DNA from: Levilactobacillus andaensis
GTDB taxonomy: Bacteria > Bacillota > Bacilli > Lactobacillales > Lactobacillaceae
Reading direction: 5' to 3'
Assembly: GCF_016861695.1 (NCBI RefSeq)
Contig: NZ_BOLP01000007.1
Span: 62,001-126,000 of the forward strand
DNA: 64,000 nucleotides
Shown: piece after piece, positions 28,600-37,260 of the stretch
Layout: each line of letters opens with the position of its first letter
How positions within the stretch are numbered: the stretch's first letter is position 1
Position numbers and translations under genes: made by a program
Notes under the pieces: model-generated
Database searches by the model: none
Seen by the model: only the letters and a program-made list of their open reading frames with translations
What the model was told of the DNA's origin: nothing

Positions 28600-28818
28600 T
28601 TACCATTTCCGATGCGGCCATTGCCAATGATGCGTCAGGGCCCAGCGTGCGGCTTCTTCGGCAATGCTCAGTGAAATGATGAGACTGAAAACACTGGCAA
28701 CGATCATGAATGACCCACTCCCCAGTAGGAGATCAATGAGATAGTTTAACGCGTAGAACGTGACGCTGAATGCCGTGACGAAAGTAATTAGCCAGACAAT
28801 AATTTTTTTGAAGTTCAC
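28600..28818 (-). CDS. Small two-helix membrane protein, unknown function
   Basis: A 72-residue protein with two membrane segments (IIVWLITFVTAFSVTFYAL and SFMIVASVFSLIISLSI) and a Trp/His-rich tail. No family recognised. I prefer GTG 28818, which has GGGGGAG 7 bases upstream; an in-frame ATG at 28839 would add seven residues but is too close to its only upstream GGA. Probably monocistronic. Confidence 0.55.
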   Translation of the reverse strand: MNFKKIIVWLITFVTAFSVTFYALNYLIDLLLGSGSFMIVASVFSLIISLSIAEEAARWALTHHWQWPHRKW

Positions 28819-28963
28819 AAGCTTCTCCCCCATAGACATGATCCTCAGTTTACAGGGCCAGTGACAGTAGCGTCAAGGAAAGGTCTGCTTACATAATTTT
28901 ATTTATTAACGGTGGGAAAATTGCTACACTGGAGCTAATCAAAAGTTGAGGAGATGTTTTACC

Positions 28964-29431
28964 ATGCAATCCCGTTTGATTCCCAGTTTTTCGTTCACCA
29001 GTGCTAAGGAAGCCTTGGCGTACTATCAAGATGTGTTTGGGGCCAGCGATGTTTATCGTTTCAGTCCATCGGCGGAACAGGCGCAACAGTTCGGCCTACC
29101 CGCGGATGCTGACCTCGAGAGCATGACCATTCACGCTGGATTTAGCATCTTGGGCATGAGTTTCCAGTGTGCCGATGCCTTTCGCGGTGCGCCGACACCG
29201 TCAAATCAGGTCGATATGATTCTAGATATCAATGGCGATGACCCGGCAAGCGTTCAGGCGGCCGAGGACTTTTACGATCACTTACAGGCGTCCGGGAAGG
29301 TCACCATCGACATGCCGTTTGCGTCACAGTTCTGGGGCGGTAAGATGGGGCATTTCACTGACCAGTACGGGATTGCTTGGATGCTGCACGTGATGCCATG
29401 GAGCCAGATCAAAGATCCGACTGCGAAATAG
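28964..29431 (+). CDS. VOC-family (glyoxalase/PhnB-like) protein
   Basis: A 155-residue protein of the vicinal-oxygen-chelate fold, PhnB type: the N-terminal SFTSAKEALAYYQDVFGAS, the middle AGFSILGMSFQCAD and the C-terminal FWGGKMGHFTDQYGIAWML. Members of this subgroup are poorly characterised; some confer resistance or act as isomerases. The start ATG 28964 has GAGGAGATG upstream. Monocistronic, with a possible hairpin after the stop. Confidence 0.82.
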   Translation: MQSRLIPSFSFTSAKEALAYYQDVFGASDVYRFSPSAEQAQQFGLPADADLESMTIHAGFSILGMSFQCADAFRGAPTPSNQVDMILDINGDDPASVQAAEDFYDHLQASGKVTIDMPFASQFWGGKMGHFTDQYGIAWMLHVMPWSQIKDPTAK

Positions 29432-29573
29432 CTGAAATTTAGCCTGACCAATTTAGATAACTAAGAAAGCCACACCGAGTTGTCAAACTTGATGTGGCTA
29501 CTTTGGTTATCAAATGATACAATTAATCTAATCGTATTTTAATCATATTCTAATCAGAAGGAAGAGGAACAAC

Positions 29574-31244
29574 TTGGGTAAATTTTTAGCCTTCGCCAAA
29601 CGGCAGACGGGCGGCCTGTTACTGCTGATCCCGGTGGCGGCATTTATCGAAATCTCCGTGGCGACGCTGTTACAACTCATCACGGATACGGCCAGTGGGA
29701 AGGGGCGGTTGAGTTACGGTCACCTGCTGTTGCTGGTCGCCGGCTATGTGGTGGTCGACGCGGCCTTTTATTTTTGGAGTTCTTACGCGAAGGCTAAATG
29801 GCAAAATACCATCAGTACCGGCGTGCGGTCGAGCTTGTTGCAGACGTATCTGACCACAACTGACCTGGCCGTCCCCGCCGCGAGTGGTCAGGACAGCCGC
29901 TTCAATCAACTGACCAACAACTTAACGATTTTTCAGGACGACTACTTACGGTCGACCGTCAACATCTATGCCGAGCTGTGTCAGTTCGTGATCGCCATTG
30001 GCATGTCGCTATTTATCCAACCGCTGCTGTGTTTGGTGGTGGTGGCATTGTGTTTACCGGGGTTATTGATTCCCTTGCTGAACCAACACCTGCTCAAAAC
30101 GTCCAAGAATCGCGTGATCAAGGCCTCGGCCGCTTACACACAGACCCTTCAAAATATTCTCGGCGGCTTGCGGACGATTCAGCTGTTCAACGTCAATGGC
30201 CTGATGCGCCAGCTCTTTGACCAGTCGAATCAAACGTGGCTTCAGGCACAAAATAACGACCAGCGAAATCGCAAGGTCATCAGCGGGTTGGCCCAGTTTC
30301 TCGACAACTTCCTGTATCTGGGGACTTGGGTCGGCGGGATTTACTTCGTCATGCACGGCCACATTTCGTTAGGCCAGTTGGTGGCATTCTCGCAGCTGAT
30401 GATTTTTATTGCCGAGCCGTTACAGATGGCCTCGGATCTAATCACGGATTTTGTCGGTGGCAATCAGGTCGCAAAAAAAATCCGGCCAAGCCTGTACGCG
30501 CCGCAAAATGGGACCAAGCAACCGGTCAATCGCTTGCGAACGTTAACTTTTCAGAATGTCAGTGTGACTCGTGACCAGCAGGACGTGTTAAAGGATGTCT
30601 CGCTGAAATTGGTCGCTAATCGGCACTATTTGATCGTCGGCAAAACGGGTAGTGGGAAATCAACGTTGCTCAACTTGCCGCTACGTAATCAGTCTGGTTA
30701 TCAGGGGGCGTTGCTCGTTAACGACCAGGCACAGGCTGACGTGGACTTGCCGAGTTTACGGACGCGGGTGGGCGTGGCCGAACAGGATGGTTACATTTTT
30801 ACTGGCACGCTGGGAGAGAACCTGAGTCTCTTTCGGACAGAATTCACGACCGAACAGTTGTATACGGCTTTGAAACGAGCCCAGTTACCGAAATATGCGA
30901 CGGCTGAAGGGTTGGCAAAGTCGTTGACGGCCACAGGCGGCCAGCTTTCGGGTGGTGAGGTCAAACGTCTCTTGATTGCGCGGACCCTGCTCCAACCGGT
31001 CGATTTTCGCTTATTCGATGAACCGGCAAGTGGGCTGGACCCGCAGACGGCAACGGCGATCGAAGAGCTGTTGATGACGATTGTTGGCGGTTGGGCGACG
31101 ATTACCCACCGGTATAACGCAGAGTTGTTCGCGTTTGCTGACGAAATCATTGTGGTTGATGCTGGCCGAATTGTGGCCCGAGGTGTCGCTGGGGATAGTG
31201 CGATTCAAGCGCAGCTGAAGCGATTGAATTTGACGAGTGATTAA
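29574..31244 (+). CDS. ABC exporter, fused membrane and ATPase domains
   Basis: A 556-residue half-transporter of the exporter (type IV) class. Residues 1-300 hold about six membrane helices. The ATPase part has Walker A GKTGSGKSTLLN near residue 358, signature LSGGEVKRL, Walker B FRLFDEPASGLD and the H-loop THRYN. The transmembrane half is closest in style to bacteriocin or peptide exporters but has no peptidase domain, so the cargo is unknown. As a single gene it must homodimerise. The start is TTG 29574 with GGAAGAGG upstream. Confidence 0.88.
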   Translation: MGKFLAFAKRQTGGLLLLIPVAAFIEISVATLLQLITDTASGKGRLSYGHLLLLVAGYVVVDAAFYFWSSYAKAKWQNTISTGVRSSLLQTYLTTTDLAVPAASGQDSRFNQLTNNLTIFQDDYLRSTVNIYAELCQFVIAIGMSLFIQPLLCLVVVALCLPGLLIPLLNQHLLKTSKNRVIKASAAYTQTLQNILGGLRTIQLFNVNGLMRQLFDQSNQTWLQAQNNDQRNRKVISGLAQFLDNFLYLGTWVGGIYFVMHGHISLGQLVAFSQLMIFIAEPLQMASDLITDFVGGNQVAKKIRPSLYAPQNGTKQPVNRLRTLTFQNVSVTRDQQDVLKDVSLKLVANRHYLIVGKTGSGKSTLLNLPLRNQSGYQGALLVNDQAQADVDLPSLRTRVGVAEQDGYIFTGTLGENLSLFRTEFTTEQLYTALKRAQLPKYATAEGLAKSLTATGGQLSGGEVKRLLIARTLLQPVDFRLFDEPASGLDPQTATAIEELLMTIVGGWATITHRYNAELFAFADEIIVVDAGRIVARGVAGDSAIQAQLKRLNLTSD

Positions 31245-31323
31245 GGATTGGACGATCTGTCTGATCCTTTTTAATTTGGTGATGAAATTGTCGCTGGAGA
31301 TGCTATTTTAATGGGTCGTTCTG

Positions 31324-31368
31324 GTTACACAAGCTTAATCTCTAGATGAGGGGAAAGTCCGGTATACT
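31324..31368 (+). promoter_or_regulatory. Promoter region of the XRE gene, homologous to the one at 32287
   Basis: GTTACACAAGCTTAAT (31324-31339), then 23 bp, then TATACT (31363-31368). The same words with the same spacing precede the S-layer-like gene. The -35 is poor by consensus, so the first block may be an activator or repressor site. Confidence 0.5.
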
Positions 31369-31400
31369 GGGACCATCGTTACTGAAAAGGATGATTTGAA

Positions 31401-31691
31401 ATGACTTTAAACCGAATAGATGATTACATCCAAGAAAGAAAAAAGGCGAGTGCAGAATTCACACGTGCCTACGATCAAGCAGGGGTTGATTTGGAGATTG
31501 CAGTAGCTGTTAAGCAATTACGGGAAAGTTTGGGACTATCTCAACGAGAGTTTGCAGGTTTAGTTGGTAAGCCGCAGTCAATGATTGCCCGAATCGAGAC
31601 GGGGGCAGTGACGGCGACAAACAAAACACTCGCAGATATTGCTGCTAAAACATATCACCAACTTCGAATTCAGTTTGTCCAAGCACCCTAG
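31401..31691 (+). CDS. Small XRE-family regulator (HigA-like antitoxin type)
   Basis: A 96-residue protein. The helix-turn-helix covers residues 35-85 (LRESLGLSQREFAGLVGK then SMIARIETGAVTATNKTL). The layout, with an N-terminal segment on DYIQERKKASAEFTRAYD, is that of HigA-type antitoxins, but no toxin gene adjoins it. A paralogous, broken copy follows 140 bp downstream. ATG 31401 has AAAGGATGA upstream. Confidence 0.75.
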   Translation: MTLNRIDDYIQERKKASAEFTRAYDQAGVDLEIAVAVKQLRESLGLSQREFAGLVGKPQSMIARIETGAVTATNKTLADIAAKTYHQLRIQFVQAP

Positions 31692-31834
31692 CAAGTCTTC
31701 GTGCCCAATAATTGTCAATTACAGTTTGGGAGGCGACCGAATCAACCACGAATTCCAATGACAGTTTTTAGGCGTTTCGTGTCAAAATAGAGTTAAATGA
31801 AGCAGATGACACTTTTGGGGGAGGCGGAGTAGCC

Positions 31835-32113
31835 TTGAGAAAGTACGATGACGATGATGTCGCTCGGCGGATGGCGGCGGACCCAGAGTTAGCCCGAGAA
31901 TATCAACAGGTGAAGGCTGATCTGTAAATTGCCGTGGCCGTGCGCAAATTGCGGGAGAACTTGGGGTTAACGCGCCGGGACTTTGCCCAATTGGTTGGCA
32001 AACCTGTGTTGCTAATTGCTCAGATTGAAGAGGGAACGGCCAGCGCGAGCATGGAACAACTGATCGATATCGCTGGGAAAACCAATCATGAATTGATGAT
32101 CAAATATTTATAG
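31835..32113 (+). pseudogene. Broken XRE regulator gene, paralogue of the one upstream
   Basis: A 93-codon frame starting TTG 31835 (GGGGGAGGCGGAG upstream) is interrupted by TAA at 31925-31927. Conceptually the second part reads IAVAVRKLRENLGLTRRDF and continues as a full helix-turn-helix to a natural stop. In the intact paralogue the same place reads DLEIAVAV, so the stop replaces the glutamate codon: a single GAA-to-TAA change. Reinitiation at a downstream GTG could still give a helix-turn-helix fragment. Confidence 0.75.
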
Positions 32114-32123
32114 AAGGACTGAA

Positions 32124-32156
32124 GAAGAGCCGTGACGGTTGCCACAGCTCTTTTGA
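32124..32156 (+). terminator. Terminator after the XRE pseudogene
   Basis: AAGAGCCGTG and CACAGCTCTT pair around ACGGTTGC, followed by four T. Confidence 0.75.
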
Positions 32157-32286
32157 CGCTCTAAGTGAATGTTGCCAAAATACAGCCCTATAGTTAAATC
32201 ATCAAAAGCCGGCATTAGGCGGGTCACGACAACAGAATCAGCTTTAGAGTCAAAACACGAGCAAGCTATTTAGAGCCCCCCGGTTA

Positions 32287-32330
32287 GTTACATAAGCTTA
32301 ATAGTTTCGATGGAAGAAGTCAGGTATACT
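32287..32330 (+). promoter_or_regulatory. Promoter region of the S-layer-like gene, homologous to the one at 31324
   Basis: GTTACATAAGCTTAAT (32287-32302), 22 bp, then TATACT (32325-32330). Start codon at 32356 after TTAGGGGG. Confidence 0.55.
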
Positions 32331-32355
32331 AGAGGTAAATTTAGGGGGTTTCACA

Positions 32356-33345
32356 ATGAAAAAAGTAGCACAGGGGTTATTGATGATCGGAGTGGCGCTT
32401 GGTGGATTGGGTGTCTTGGCGACTAGCCAACCAGCCCAAGCGAAGAGCTATGCTAAGGTGACGAAATATGGGTACAACTACAAAGAGTCGTCCACGTATT
32501 TCTATTTTACGGGCAAAAACGCCCTGTACACCAAGCCGGGGACAATCAAGGGCGCTAAATTAGTGAAGAGTAAACAGCAACTGTTGACGCTGAACGCGGC
32601 CAAAACTGGTGAAAAGACCTTTATGTGGCGGCGTACGGCAACGACCAATCGCGGTGCGGTGTACTACAAGGTCGAAACCTTCGACCGCAGCATCAAAGGT
32701 TGGATCTATGCGGGTAAGAAAAAGCAGCATAGTCTGGGAATGATCTACTACAAGCACACGGAGAAGGACCCAGCCGGTGGCGTCCAATTCTTTTCCTCGT
32801 TAGCAGATAGTGCGTTAACGACCGAAGAGAAGAGCCACTTCTATCGCTTAACAACGCCGGGGACCGTAGACGATGGGACGCAACTCTTCTATTCGATTCC
32901 GGACTGGGCCGGTTTTGACGGCAAGTCGCAACCTAACAAGAAGAGCACCGTGGCGAATAAGAACGATGTCTTTGTCATTGATAATGCCAAGACCCGTGTT
33001 CGTGAAGGGGACCGGTGGGTCGTGGCGTACGATGTTAATCGTCCAGGCGTCGGTGGTTACATCAAAGAAAGCGGCCTGACAGCAATTTCAACGCCTAAGG
33101 CTAGCGAAGGGGTGACGGTTAATTATCGTGATTCCCGCACCAATAAATTACTCAACTCGTTTATTCTGCCGGTCTTAACCGGGGACAAGACGACCTCTAT
33201 TGTGACGATTAATGATTTCCAAATCCCAGCAGGCTATGTAAGCAGTACGGAAAGCATGACCTCAAAGATTAAACTCGGCTTTGACAAGCAATCGACGAAA
33301 AATGTCAAAGCGGGCAGTCAGTTAAACTATTACGTGATTAATTAA
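32356..33345 (+). CDS. Secreted protein with L. brevis SlpA-like cell-wall-binding repeats
   Basis: A 329-residue exported protein. Residues 1-29 form a Sec signal ending in QPAQA. The region KNALYTKPGTIKGAKLV and TNRGAVYYKVETFDRSIKGW matches in words and order the N-terminal cell-wall-binding repeats of Levilactobacillus brevis S-layer protein SlpA as I recall it. A second repeat is visible at TRVREGDRWVVAYDVN and GGYIKESGL. The last 80 residues start EGVTVNYRDSRTNKLL, a MucBP-like beta-rich module. It is too short to be a main S-layer protein, so an S-layer-associated or wall-bound protein is likely. It has its own strong promoter region. Confidence 0.7.
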   Translation: MKKVAQGLLMIGVALGGLGVLATSQPAQAKSYAKVTKYGYNYKESSTYFYFTGKNALYTKPGTIKGAKLVKSKQQLLTLNAAKTGEKTFMWRRTATTNRGAVYYKVETFDRSIKGWIYAGKKKQHSLGMIYYKHTEKDPAGGVQFFSSLADSALTTEEKSHFYRLTTPGTVDDGTQLFYSIPDWAGFDGKSQPNKKSTVANKNDVFVIDNAKTRVREGDRWVVAYDVNRPGVGGYIKESGLTAISTPKASEGVTVNYRDSRTNKLLNSFILPVLTGDKTTSIVTINDFQIPAGYVSSTESMTSKIKLGFDKQSTKNVKAGSQLNYYVIN

Positions 33346-33396
33346 AGTGAGACAACACGCGTCTGTAGAAATTATGGGGATGCGCCAATAGAAAGC

Positions 33397-33427
33397 GAGG
33401 CCGGGATTGGTTTATAATCCCGGCCTC
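33397..33427. terminator. Convergent terminator hairpin
   Basis: GAGGCCGGGATT and AATCCCGGCCTC are perfectly complementary around GGTTTAT. It lies between the S-layer-like gene and the convergent MerR gene; T-runs are short on both sides. Confidence 0.7.
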
Positions 33428-33441
33428 ACTGTGTCCTTATA

Positions 33442-34203
33442 TTATTTTGCATACCGCTGAATCACGGCGACTAACGTTTCGGCGGCGTTCGGCAGACCAA
33501 CGTGGTCGTTGTAGTAGCTGGCGAAACGGTCATCGTCCAAGTACATCTGGGCTAAGCCTTGGTGGGCCGCCGCTGAGTAATTGTTCCACGTGAAACATAG
33601 CCATTGCCGATGGAGTTGGTAGACTTCCTCTGCGGTCGGACTGGCCAGGTCACCACTCGTTGCCACCGTTTTTAGGGCAGTAAACAAGTACTGTTCCGTT
33701 TCCTGCATGGCTTGGTAGTCGGTTTCGCTTAGCTTGCCAAAGCGTTGTTGGCTGGCATTAACGGGCTCTTGGCCGTACAACTGGCGGGCTTCCTCGCCAA
33801 ATTCACGGTCGTTGTCGGTGAGTTGTTGCCGTTTGAAGGCGGCGAATTTTTCTGAATCGGTCATCTGGGGACCTCCTTTGCGGGCCGCTAGCGTGCGGTC
33901 CAACGTGTTCAGCAAGGCGGTCAGGTGATCGCGTTTCGTGGTCAACGCCGCGCGCTGTTGCGTTAACGCTGCCGTTTGCTCGGTCGCTGACTGCTTGAGT
34001 AATGATTGGATTTCCGTCAAGCTAAAGCCGAACGCTTGGAAATAGCGAATCAGCTGCAACCGGTCGACCGCCGCGGCTGAGTATTCCCGGTAGCCGTTAT
34101 CCGGATTGCGGCTGGCGGGCAATAGCCCAATTTGATCGTAGTAGCGTAACGTTCGCGGACTGACACCGGCGAGTTGCGCGAGTGCTTGAATGCTGTAGGC
34201 CAC
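33442..34203 (-). CDS. MerR-family regulator with TipAS domain
   Basis: A 253-residue regulator. Residues 1-70 are the winged helix of MerR (SIQALAQLAGVSPRTLRYYD then NGYREYSAAAVDRLQLI), followed by a coiled dimerisation helix. The C-terminal 140 residues match the TipAS antibiotic-recognition domain (GEEARQLYGQEP, HRQWLCFTWN, YLDDDRFASYYND). GTG 34203 is preferred, with AGGAGGTGG upstream. It likely senses a hydrophobic compound. A parS palindrome is embedded in the coding sequence at CFTWN. Confidence 0.85.
   Translation of the reverse strand: MAYSIQALAQLAGVSPRTLRYYDQIGLLPASRNPDNGYREYSAAAVDRLQLIRYFQAFGFSLTEIQSLLKQSATEQTAALTQQRAALTTKRDHLTALLNTLDRTLAARKGGPQMTDSEKFAAFKRQQLTDNDREFGEEARQLYGQEPVNASQQRFGKLSETDYQAMQETEQYLFTALKTVATSGDLASPTAEEVYQLHRQWLCFTWNNYSAAAHQGLAQMYLDDDRFASYYNDHVGLPNAAETLVAVIQRYAK
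33582..33597. other. parS-like site 4, inside the MerR/TipAS gene
   Basis: TGTTCCACGTGAAACA, one mismatch from consensus, within codons for CFTWN of the regulator. Confidence 0.82.
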
Positions 34204-34345
34204 GGGGACCACCTCCTGTCTTGCTTAGAATCTACTATATAGGTTGCCGTAGCGTCAAGGTCAAGCGGAAAGTCGGCGAAAATTTACCCACCCCTAAATC
34301 TCCAGTCAGCCCCGTCATGGCGGGCTTCTATCCGGGAGACAAGTT

Positions 34346-34373
34346 TTGTGATTGCCACGGAGTGTGATAAAAT
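34346..34373 (+). promoter_or_regulatory. Candidate promoter of gdpP
   Basis: TTGTGA at 34346-34351 and TAAAAT at 34368-34373, 16 bp apart, 80 bp before the start codon. Confidence 0.45.
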
Positions 34374-34453
34374 AAGGGTATTATTTGTAAGTTGCGGTCG
34401 GTGGTTTTTCCCGGTCCGCACAAATTTTCCAGACGAATCAGATGAGGAGAAAA

Positions 34454-36469
34454 ATGAATAAATTATTTTCGCGAGCTAACGTGCCTGAATTCTTACAGAA
34501 CCGGCGCTTGCGGGGCATTGCTGCGATGACGGCATTACTCGCCATCTTGGGAATCGTCCTGTCATTTTTGCTCAATTGGATCTTCGGCATCGTGATTTTG
34601 ATCCTAGTGGGCATTGCGACGCTAGTGACGTTTAATACCATGGCCGAGATCGGGTCCGACACGACGCAGTATATTTCCGACCTGTCGTTTCGGATTCAGC
34701 AGGGTGAGCAAGAGGCGCTGATCCGCATGCCACCTGGTGTGATGATTCTGGGCGACAACAACCAGATTGAGTGGGTCAATCCTTATCTCCAGAAATATTT
34801 TGGGGACCAGGACGTCTTGAACCGGACCATCGCGACGGTCGACCCGGACTTGGCGAAGTTGATCGATAGCGCCGAGCCCAAGACCATGACGACGGTTCGC
34901 TGGCAAGACTACCGCTTTACGCTGTACGTTCAACCGGACTTTCACGCCATTTACCTCTATGACATCACGCACTACGAGTTGATTCAAGAGCAGTATGACG
35001 ACGAAAAAATCGCGATTGGCCAAGTCTTTTTGGATAACTACGATGAAATTACGCAGTCGATGACCGACCAGGATATTTCGAACCTGCGAAATTACGTCAC
35101 CAACGAGTTGTCGGCTTGGGTGCAACAGTTTGACATGTACTTGAAGCAACTGGACGATGACCACTACTTCATTCTGGCCTACGCCAAGTCGCTGGCCGCC
35201 ATTGAAGCCGATAAATTTAAGATCCTGGATACCATTCGGGAGAGCACGTCGAAGCAAAACTTCCCGTTGACCCTGAGTATCGGGATTGCTTACGGCGACC
35301 CCAACTTGAACAAGTTGGCCGACCAAGCGCAAAGCAACCTGGACCTCGCCCTGGGACGGGGTGGGGACCAAGTTGTCGTGAAGGCCGCCGACCAGGAAGC
35401 CCGCTACTATGGCGGGAAGACCAACCCGATGGAAAAACGGACGCGGGTACGGGCCCGGATGATTTCACAAGCTCTGCAAGAGCTGATGAACGAGTCCGAC
35501 CAAATCTTCGTTCAGGGACATTCACAACCCGACATGGATTCACTGGGAGCTTGCCTAGGGATTCGCCGGATTGCGCAAATGAACCAGAAAACCTGTTGGA
35601 TTGTATTGGATAAGGAAACGGTCCACTCCGATGTCCAACGGCTGCTGGACAATCTGAAGGCTTATCCGGAAATTGATGCCGCCATCATTTCGCCGGAAGA
35701 GGCGTTGGAAAAGGCCACCGACCAGAGCATGTTGCTGATGGTCGACCATTCCAAACCGTCGATCTCGATTTCCGCTGAACTTTACCACCGCATGGAAAAC
35801 CGCGTGATGATTATTGACCATCACCGGCGTGGCGAAGAGTTCCCTGAAAATCCACTGTTGGTCTACATCGAACCTTACGCCAGCTCGACGTGTGAGCTGA
35901 TTACCGAAATGTTTGAGTACCAGTCACAGGAGAGCGAACCCATCAACAAGCTGGAAGCTACGGCGATGCTGACCGGGATCTTCGTTGACACCAAACACTT
36001 CTCGTTGCGGACGGGGACGCGGACGTTTGACGCCGCCAGTTATCTGCGGTCTGCCGGCGCCGATGCCGTTAAAATGCAGCAGTACATGAAGGAAAATGTC
36101 GACAGTTATCTGCAACGCAATCATTTGATTGAAATGGTCGAGTTTGTTAATGAAGACATGGCTATCGTTGCCGGGGAAGAGGACCAGACGTATGATCCCG
36201 TCACCGCGGCCCAAGCGGCTGATGACCTGCTCAACATGTCCGGTGTCGACGCCTCGTTTGTCATCACGCGCAGAGCGGATGGCCGCGTGGGCATTTCCGC
36301 CCGGTCGTTGGGTGAGATCAACGTGCAGCTGACCATGGAAGACATGGGCGGTGGTGGCCATTTGTCCAACGCCGCGACCCAAATCGCCGACAAGACGGTG
36401 ACCGAGGTCAAGCAGCAGTTGCTCGACATTTTGAACAAGTCGGATGAGCCGGAACCGGTGACGACTTAG
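34454..36469 (+). CDS. gdpP: Cyclic-di-AMP phosphodiesterase GdpP
   Basis: A 671-residue membrane enzyme that hydrolyses c-di-AMP to pApA. Two helices near the N-terminus (about residues 18-58) anchor it. A degenerate PAS domain (GVMILGDNNQIEWVN) and a degenerate GGDEF domain follow. The DHH domain has GHSQPDMDSLGAC and IIDHHRRGEE, and the DHHA1 domain has GGGGHLSNAATQ. ATG 34454 follows GATGAGGAG; an in-frame ATG at 34442 overlaps it. The neighbours rplI and dnaB are canonical. Loss of GdpP typically raises c-di-AMP and beta-lactam tolerance. Confidence 0.96.
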   Translation: MNKLFSRANVPEFLQNRRLRGIAAMTALLAILGIVLSFLLNWIFGIVILILVGIATLVTFNTMAEIGSDTTQYISDLSFRIQQGEQEALIRMPPGVMILGDNNQIEWVNPYLQKYFGDQDVLNRTIATVDPDLAKLIDSAEPKTMTTVRWQDYRFTLYVQPDFHAIYLYDITHYELIQEQYDDEKIAIGQVFLDNYDEITQSMTDQDISNLRNYVTNELSAWVQQFDMYLKQLDDDHYFILAYAKSLAAIEADKFKILDTIRESTSKQNFPLTLSIGIAYGDPNLNKLADQAQSNLDLALGRGGDQVVVKAADQEARYYGGKTNPMEKRTRVRARMISQALQELMNESDQIFVQGHSQPDMDSLGACLGIRRIAQMNQKTCWIVLDKETVHSDVQRLLDNLKAYPEIDAAIISPEEALEKATDQSMLLMVDHSKPSISISAELYHRMENRVMIIDHHRRGEEFPENPLLVYIEPYASSTCELITEMFEYQSQESEPINKLEATAMLTGIFVDTKHFSLRTGTRTFDAASYLRSAGADAVKMQQYMKENVDSYLQRNHLIEMVEFVNEDMAIVAGEEDQTYDPVTAAQAADDLLNMSGVDASFVITRRADGRVGISARSLGEINVQLTMEDMGGGGHLSNAATQIADKTVTEVKQQLLDILNKSDEPEPVTT

Positions 36470-36789
36470 GGGTGGAATGGCCAAGTCATTTCAAACTAAA
36501 AATGTGATATGACAAATTGATTGTGGGTTGAATGAATGTTAGCCGAGAGGGCGGTCAAAATAGGCTCAGCCGTGGCACTGCTTTAGCTGAGCGACTTGCT
36601 CGGCTTAGGCAGAACCGAGTTTTGAGACCTGAACTAGGGGCTCAAAATCGTGTTCACAGCGTTCCAGCCTATTTTGACCGCCCGGCAAGGCGAAACGGGA
36701 ACATCAATTTAACCCCACAACGATTAATTGCTTCTTACCAATAGGTAGCGTAGGATTAATTTAGAAATGAAATTAGAGGAGTGACCGCC
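36470..36789. other. Intergenic region between gdpP and rplI carrying structured element A
   Basis: About 320 bp. Nearly half is the hairpin element described separately; the rest holds the AT-rich leader of rplI. Confidence 0.6.
36542..36691 (+). repeat. Structured intergenic element A (three-helix fold)
   Basis: A 150-bp element bounded by GCC and GGC. P1 arms at 36549-36566 and 36666-36683 are perfectly complementary over 18 bp. Inside, P2 pairs 36578-36592 with 36598-36612 around GACTT (12 Watson-Crick, 2 G-U, 1 mismatch). P3 pairs 36620-36630 with 36636-36647. The right flank is CCGGCAAGGCGAAA. The same layout with different stem sequences recurs at 48120-48274. No T-tail, so not a simple terminator. 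The strand is a guess. Confidence 0.7.
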
Positions 36790-37248
36790 ATGAAAGTCAT
36801 TTTTATCAAGGATGTTCGCGGAAAAGGTAAGCGCGGGGAAATCAAAAATGTTCCCGATGGCTATGCCCAAAACTTTCTGATCAAGCGGGGGCTGGCTAAG
36901 GAAGCCAACCAATCCGCCATGAGTCAGTTATCCGCAGAACGCAAAGCCGAACAACGGCGTGAAGCCGAAGATTTGGCCGAAGCACAAGAATTGCAAAAGC
37001 GCTTGGAAGACAAGAAAACGGTTGTTGAAATCGTGGCTAAGGCTGGGGAAGACGACCGGTTATTCGGGTCCATTCCTAGCAAGCAAATTGTTCAGGCCTT
37101 AGACAAGCAGTTCAATTTGAAGATCGACAAGCGCAAGGTCGACCTCCCAGAACCCATCCGGACGTTAGGTTTCACCAACGTGCCGGTTAAATTACACAGC
37201 GATGTGATCGCCAAGATTCGGGTTCACGTGGTCGCTAAGCAAAAGTAA
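36790..37248 (+). CDS. rplI: 50S ribosomal protein L9
   Basis: A 152-residue L9. The N-terminal domain begins [20 protein letters not shown] and contains [17 protein letters not shown] long connecting helix rich in K, E, A and R follows, then the C-terminal domain [13 protein letters not shown]. The start ATG 36790 has AGAGGAG upstream; GTG 36781 would add three residues. Position between gdpP and dnaB is canonical. Confidence 0.97.
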   Translation: MKVIFIKDVRGKGKRGEIKNVPDGYAQNFLIKRGLAKEANQSAMSQLSAERKAEQRREAEDLAEAQELQKRLEDKKTVVEIVAKAGEDDRLFGSIPSKQIVQALDKQFNLKIDKRKVDLPEPIRTLGFTNVPVKLHSDVIAKIRVHVVAKQK

Positions 37249-37260
37249 AGTTAACTTGAA

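Noticed and set aside
34622-35371. 249-codon minus-strand open frame opposite gdpP
   Set aside because: Shadow of the high-GC third positions of gdpP; no known domain.
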